Assembly: GCA_002378125.1 (NCBI GenBank)
Contig: DFRF01000159.1
Location: forward strand, 1-7,900
DNA from: Rhodospirillaceae bacterium UBA3470
GTDB taxonomy: Bacteria > Pseudomonadota > Alphaproteobacteria > Rhodospirillales > Casp-alpha2
Direction of reading: 5' to 3'
Length of the DNA: 7,900 nt
Shown here: piece by piece, positions 6,044-7,900 of the stretch
Layout: each line of letters starts with the position of its first letter
Position numbering within the stretch: the stretch's first letter is position 1
The notes under the pieces: generated by a model
Databases searched by the model: none
Seen by the model: the letters and a program-made list of their open reading frames with translations, nothing else
What the model was told of the DNA's origin: nothing
Translations under genes and position numbers: made by a program

Positions 6044-7900
6044 ATGAACGTTATTATTGATTTGGCCCTCGGTCATGCACGGACTGTGTTGGCCTCGCTG
6101 GTGCTTATCCTAATTTCCGGTACGGTCGCGTATCTGGAAATCGCCAAGGAGGCGGAACCGGACATCAACATCCCAATCATCTACGTGTCCTTGCATCACG
6201 ACGGTATTTCGCCCGAGGACGCGGAGCGTCTGCTGATCCGTCCCATGGAGCAAGAACTTCGCCAAATCGAGGGCGTCAAGGAAATACGGGCGTCGGGCTA
6301 CGAGGGGGGGGCTAACGTCACTTTAGAATTCGACGCCGGGTTCAGCGCGGATGAGGCGCTGGCCGACGTACGCGAGAAGGTCGATCTGGCGAAGCCCGAA
6401 TTGCCCATCGATACGGATGAGCCTGAGGTTCACGAGGTCAATTTCAGCCTGTTCCCAGTGTTAGTCGTGACCCTTTCCGGATCCGTACCCGAACGGACGT
6501 TGTTGAAGCTTGCCCGCGAACTCCGCGATGACATCAAAGACCTGTCGGAAATACTGCAGGTACAGATCGCTGGGGATCGTGAGGAACAATTGGAAATTCT
6601 TATCGATCCGGTGAAGATCGAGAGTTATGGGCTGTCGGTAATAGAGACAGTGGAAGCCGTACGAAGTTCCAACCTGGTGGTAGCGGCTGGAGCTCAGGAT
6701 ACGGGATTTGGCCGGTTCACCCTGAAGGTTCCGGGCCTATTCGAAAGCGTAAACGACATCACTGCCATGCCCGTGACCGTCGATGGCGACGCTGTTGTGG
6801 TGTTGGGCGACATCGGTGAGGTGCGGCGCGGCTTTAAAGACCCGAAGAGCTTCGCCCGCGTCGACGGGGAGCGAGCCGTTGCACTGGAGGTTTCTAAACG
6901 GACAGGTGAGAACATCATCCATACGGTTAAGAAGGTCCGCGCATTGGTCGCGGCGGAACAAAAGAACTGGCCAGTGACACTGCGCGACACGATCGAGGTG
7001 CGTTTCAACGCCGACAAGTCGGATCGGATTCGCAACATGCTGAGTGATCTGCAGAACAACGTAATCGCCGCCATCTTGTTGGTTATGATCGTTGTGGTCT
7101 GGGCCTTGGGCGTGCGTTCCGCCGGCTTGGTGGGTATGGCCATCCCGGGCTCTTTCCTAACCGGTATCCTGGTCATCGGCGCTGTCGGGTTGACCATCAA
7201 CATGGTGGTTCTATTCGCCCTGATCCTGGCTGTCGGCATGCTAGTCGACGGTGCCATCGTGGTGACCGAATATGCAGACCGAAAGATGAGCGAAGGGGAA
7301 TCGCCCAAGCAATCCTATGGTCTGGCCGCAAAGCGAATGTCATGGCCCATTATCGCGTCGACGGCGACAACATTGGCGGCGTTCCTGCCTTTGATGTTCT
7401 GGCCAGGAGTGGTCGGCGAATTCATGAAGTTTCTTCCCCTGACCCTGATCGCCATATTGTCGGCGTCATTGCTTATGGCGCTAATCTTCGTACCCACATT
7501 GGGCGCGATTATCAGCCGCCGGACCGTCGATAGAGCCCCGGTGGTAGTGCGGCAATGGGCCGGTAATGAGGCAGCCAGCGTCCACAGCATCAAGGGATTT
7601 ACGGGCGGCTACCTCCGTTTTCTTAACGGCTGCCTTGGTCACCCGGGCAAGGTGTTGAGCTTGGCGTTCGCCATGTTGGTTGGTGTACAGGTGGCGTACG
7701 GGCAATTTGGTAAGGGAGTGGAGTTCTTCCCCGAAGTGGAACCGGAGCGCGCCATCATCCAGGTGAAGGCTCGCGGCAACCTGTCGATTTTTGAGAAGGA
7801 CCGCCTTATGCGTGAGGTGGAGAGAGCCATTCTATCCATCAACGCGGAGCATAACGAATTCGCAAGCGTATACACTAGGACCGGCCAGGAAGAGAAATCC
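6044..7900 (+). CDS. RND efflux permease, AcrB-like (runs off right edge)
   Basis: The N-terminal 619 residues of an inner-membrane RND proton-driven pump; full members have about 1,020-1,050. The frame is open to the window's end. Seen: a first membrane helix at about 13-30, the porter-domain opening EAEPDINIPIIYVSLHHDG (43-61), RPMEQELRQIEGVKEIRASG (66-85), the first porter repeat to about 335, then helices TM2-TM6 (about 340-500). TM4 carries LFALILAVGMLVDGAIVVTE with Asp402 at the proton-relay position; the second Asp of AcrB-type proteins (D407-D408) is Gly403 here. TM7 lies at about 535-553, followed by GVEFFPEVEPERAIIQVKAR opening the second porter repeat. The ATG at 6044 has AAAGG eight bases upstream and begins four bases after the adaptor stop. 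The sequence resembles the alphaproteobacterial HAE1-like branch with VDGA in TM4. The heavy-metal branch cannot be excluded, because TM10 and most of the second porter half are missing. An uninterrupted run of eight G (6304-6311) lies within codons 87-90. Confidence 0.93.
   Translation, partial: MNVIIDLALGHARTVLASLVLILISGTVAYLEIAKEAEPDINIPIIYVSLHHDGISPEDAERLLIRPMEQELRQIEGVKEIRASGYEGGANVTLEFDAGFSADEALADVREKVDLAKPELPIDTDEPEVHEVNFSLFPVLVVTLSGSVPERTLLKLARELRDDIKDLSEILQVQIAGDREEQLEILIDPVKIESYGLSVIETVEAVRSSNLVVAAGAQDTGFGRFTLKVPGLFESVNDITAMPVTVDGDAVVVLGDIGEVRRGFKDPKSFARVDGERAVALEVSKRTGENIIHTVKKVRALVAAEQKNWPVTLRDTIEVRFNADKSDRIRNMLSDLQNNVIAAILLVMIVVVWALGVRSAGLVGMAIPGSFLTGILVIGAVGLTINMVVLFALILAVGMLVDGAIVVTEYADRKMSEGESPKQSYGLAAKRMSWPIIASTATTLAAFLPLMFWPGVVGEFMKFLPLTLIAILSASLLMALIFVPTLGAIISRRTVDRAPVVVRQWAGNEAASVHSIKGFTGGYLRFLNGCLGHPGKVLSLAFAMLVGVQVAYGQFGKGVEFFPEVEPERAIIQVKARGNLSIFEKDRLMREVERAILSINAEHNEFASVYTRTGQEEKS

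Noticed and set aside
6694..7308. 204-aa minus-strand open frame
   Set aside because: It is antisense to the RND permease, rich in Thr, Ser, Arg and Met as expected for a shadow of a GC-rich gene, and has no recognisable domain.

Overview
The window looks like a chromosomal piece of a moderately GC-rich alphaproteobacterium. This is inferred from the SoxB N-terminus, the CoxL-type molybdenum hydroxylase, the PadR-adaptor-RND operon and the codon choice; no rRNA or other taxonomic marker is present. All well-supported genes belong to known families, and I see no tRNA, rRNA, CRISPR array, insertion sequence or prophage gene.

Left half, minus strand (1-3809). At the left edge is the first 68 codons of soxB, the beta (FAD) subunit of heterotetrameric sarcosine oxidase. 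After a 274-bp gap comes a two-gene minus-strand unit. Its first gene encodes an 801-aa CoxL/xanthine-dehydrogenase-type molybdopterin-binding subunit. Its second gene encodes a 308-aa NMT1/SsuA-like substrate-binding protein, joined to the first by an ATGA overlap. Two points stand out. The binding protein has no signal peptide, and neither the small [2Fe-2S] subunit, the FAD subunit, nor any ABC permease or ATPase is in the window.

Centre (3810-4363). This 554-bp stretch has no intact gene. It holds the relic of a LysR-type regulator: a recognisable N-terminal winged-helix half and a recognisable extreme C-terminus, in the same frame but with about 220 codons missing between them. It lies divergent to the molybdenum hydroxylase gene, the usual place for its regulator, so the local control of that unit has probably been lost. 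The stretch also contains short palindromes and an AT-rich block with a good extended -10 upstream of the right-hand operon.

Right half, plus strand (4364-7900). This is a compact efflux operon: a PadR-family regulator, overlapping by one base (TAATG) an RND periplasmic adaptor (HlyD/MFP family), followed four bases later by an AcrB-type RND permease that runs off the right edge at residue 619. The PadR protein probably controls its own operon. No outer-membrane factor is visible before the window ends.

For novelty, the best candidates are the orphan molybdenum hydroxylase subunit translationally coupled to a leaderless binding protein, and the internally deleted LysR gene beside it. Neither proves a new system, but the pair deserves a genomic-neighbourhood comparison.
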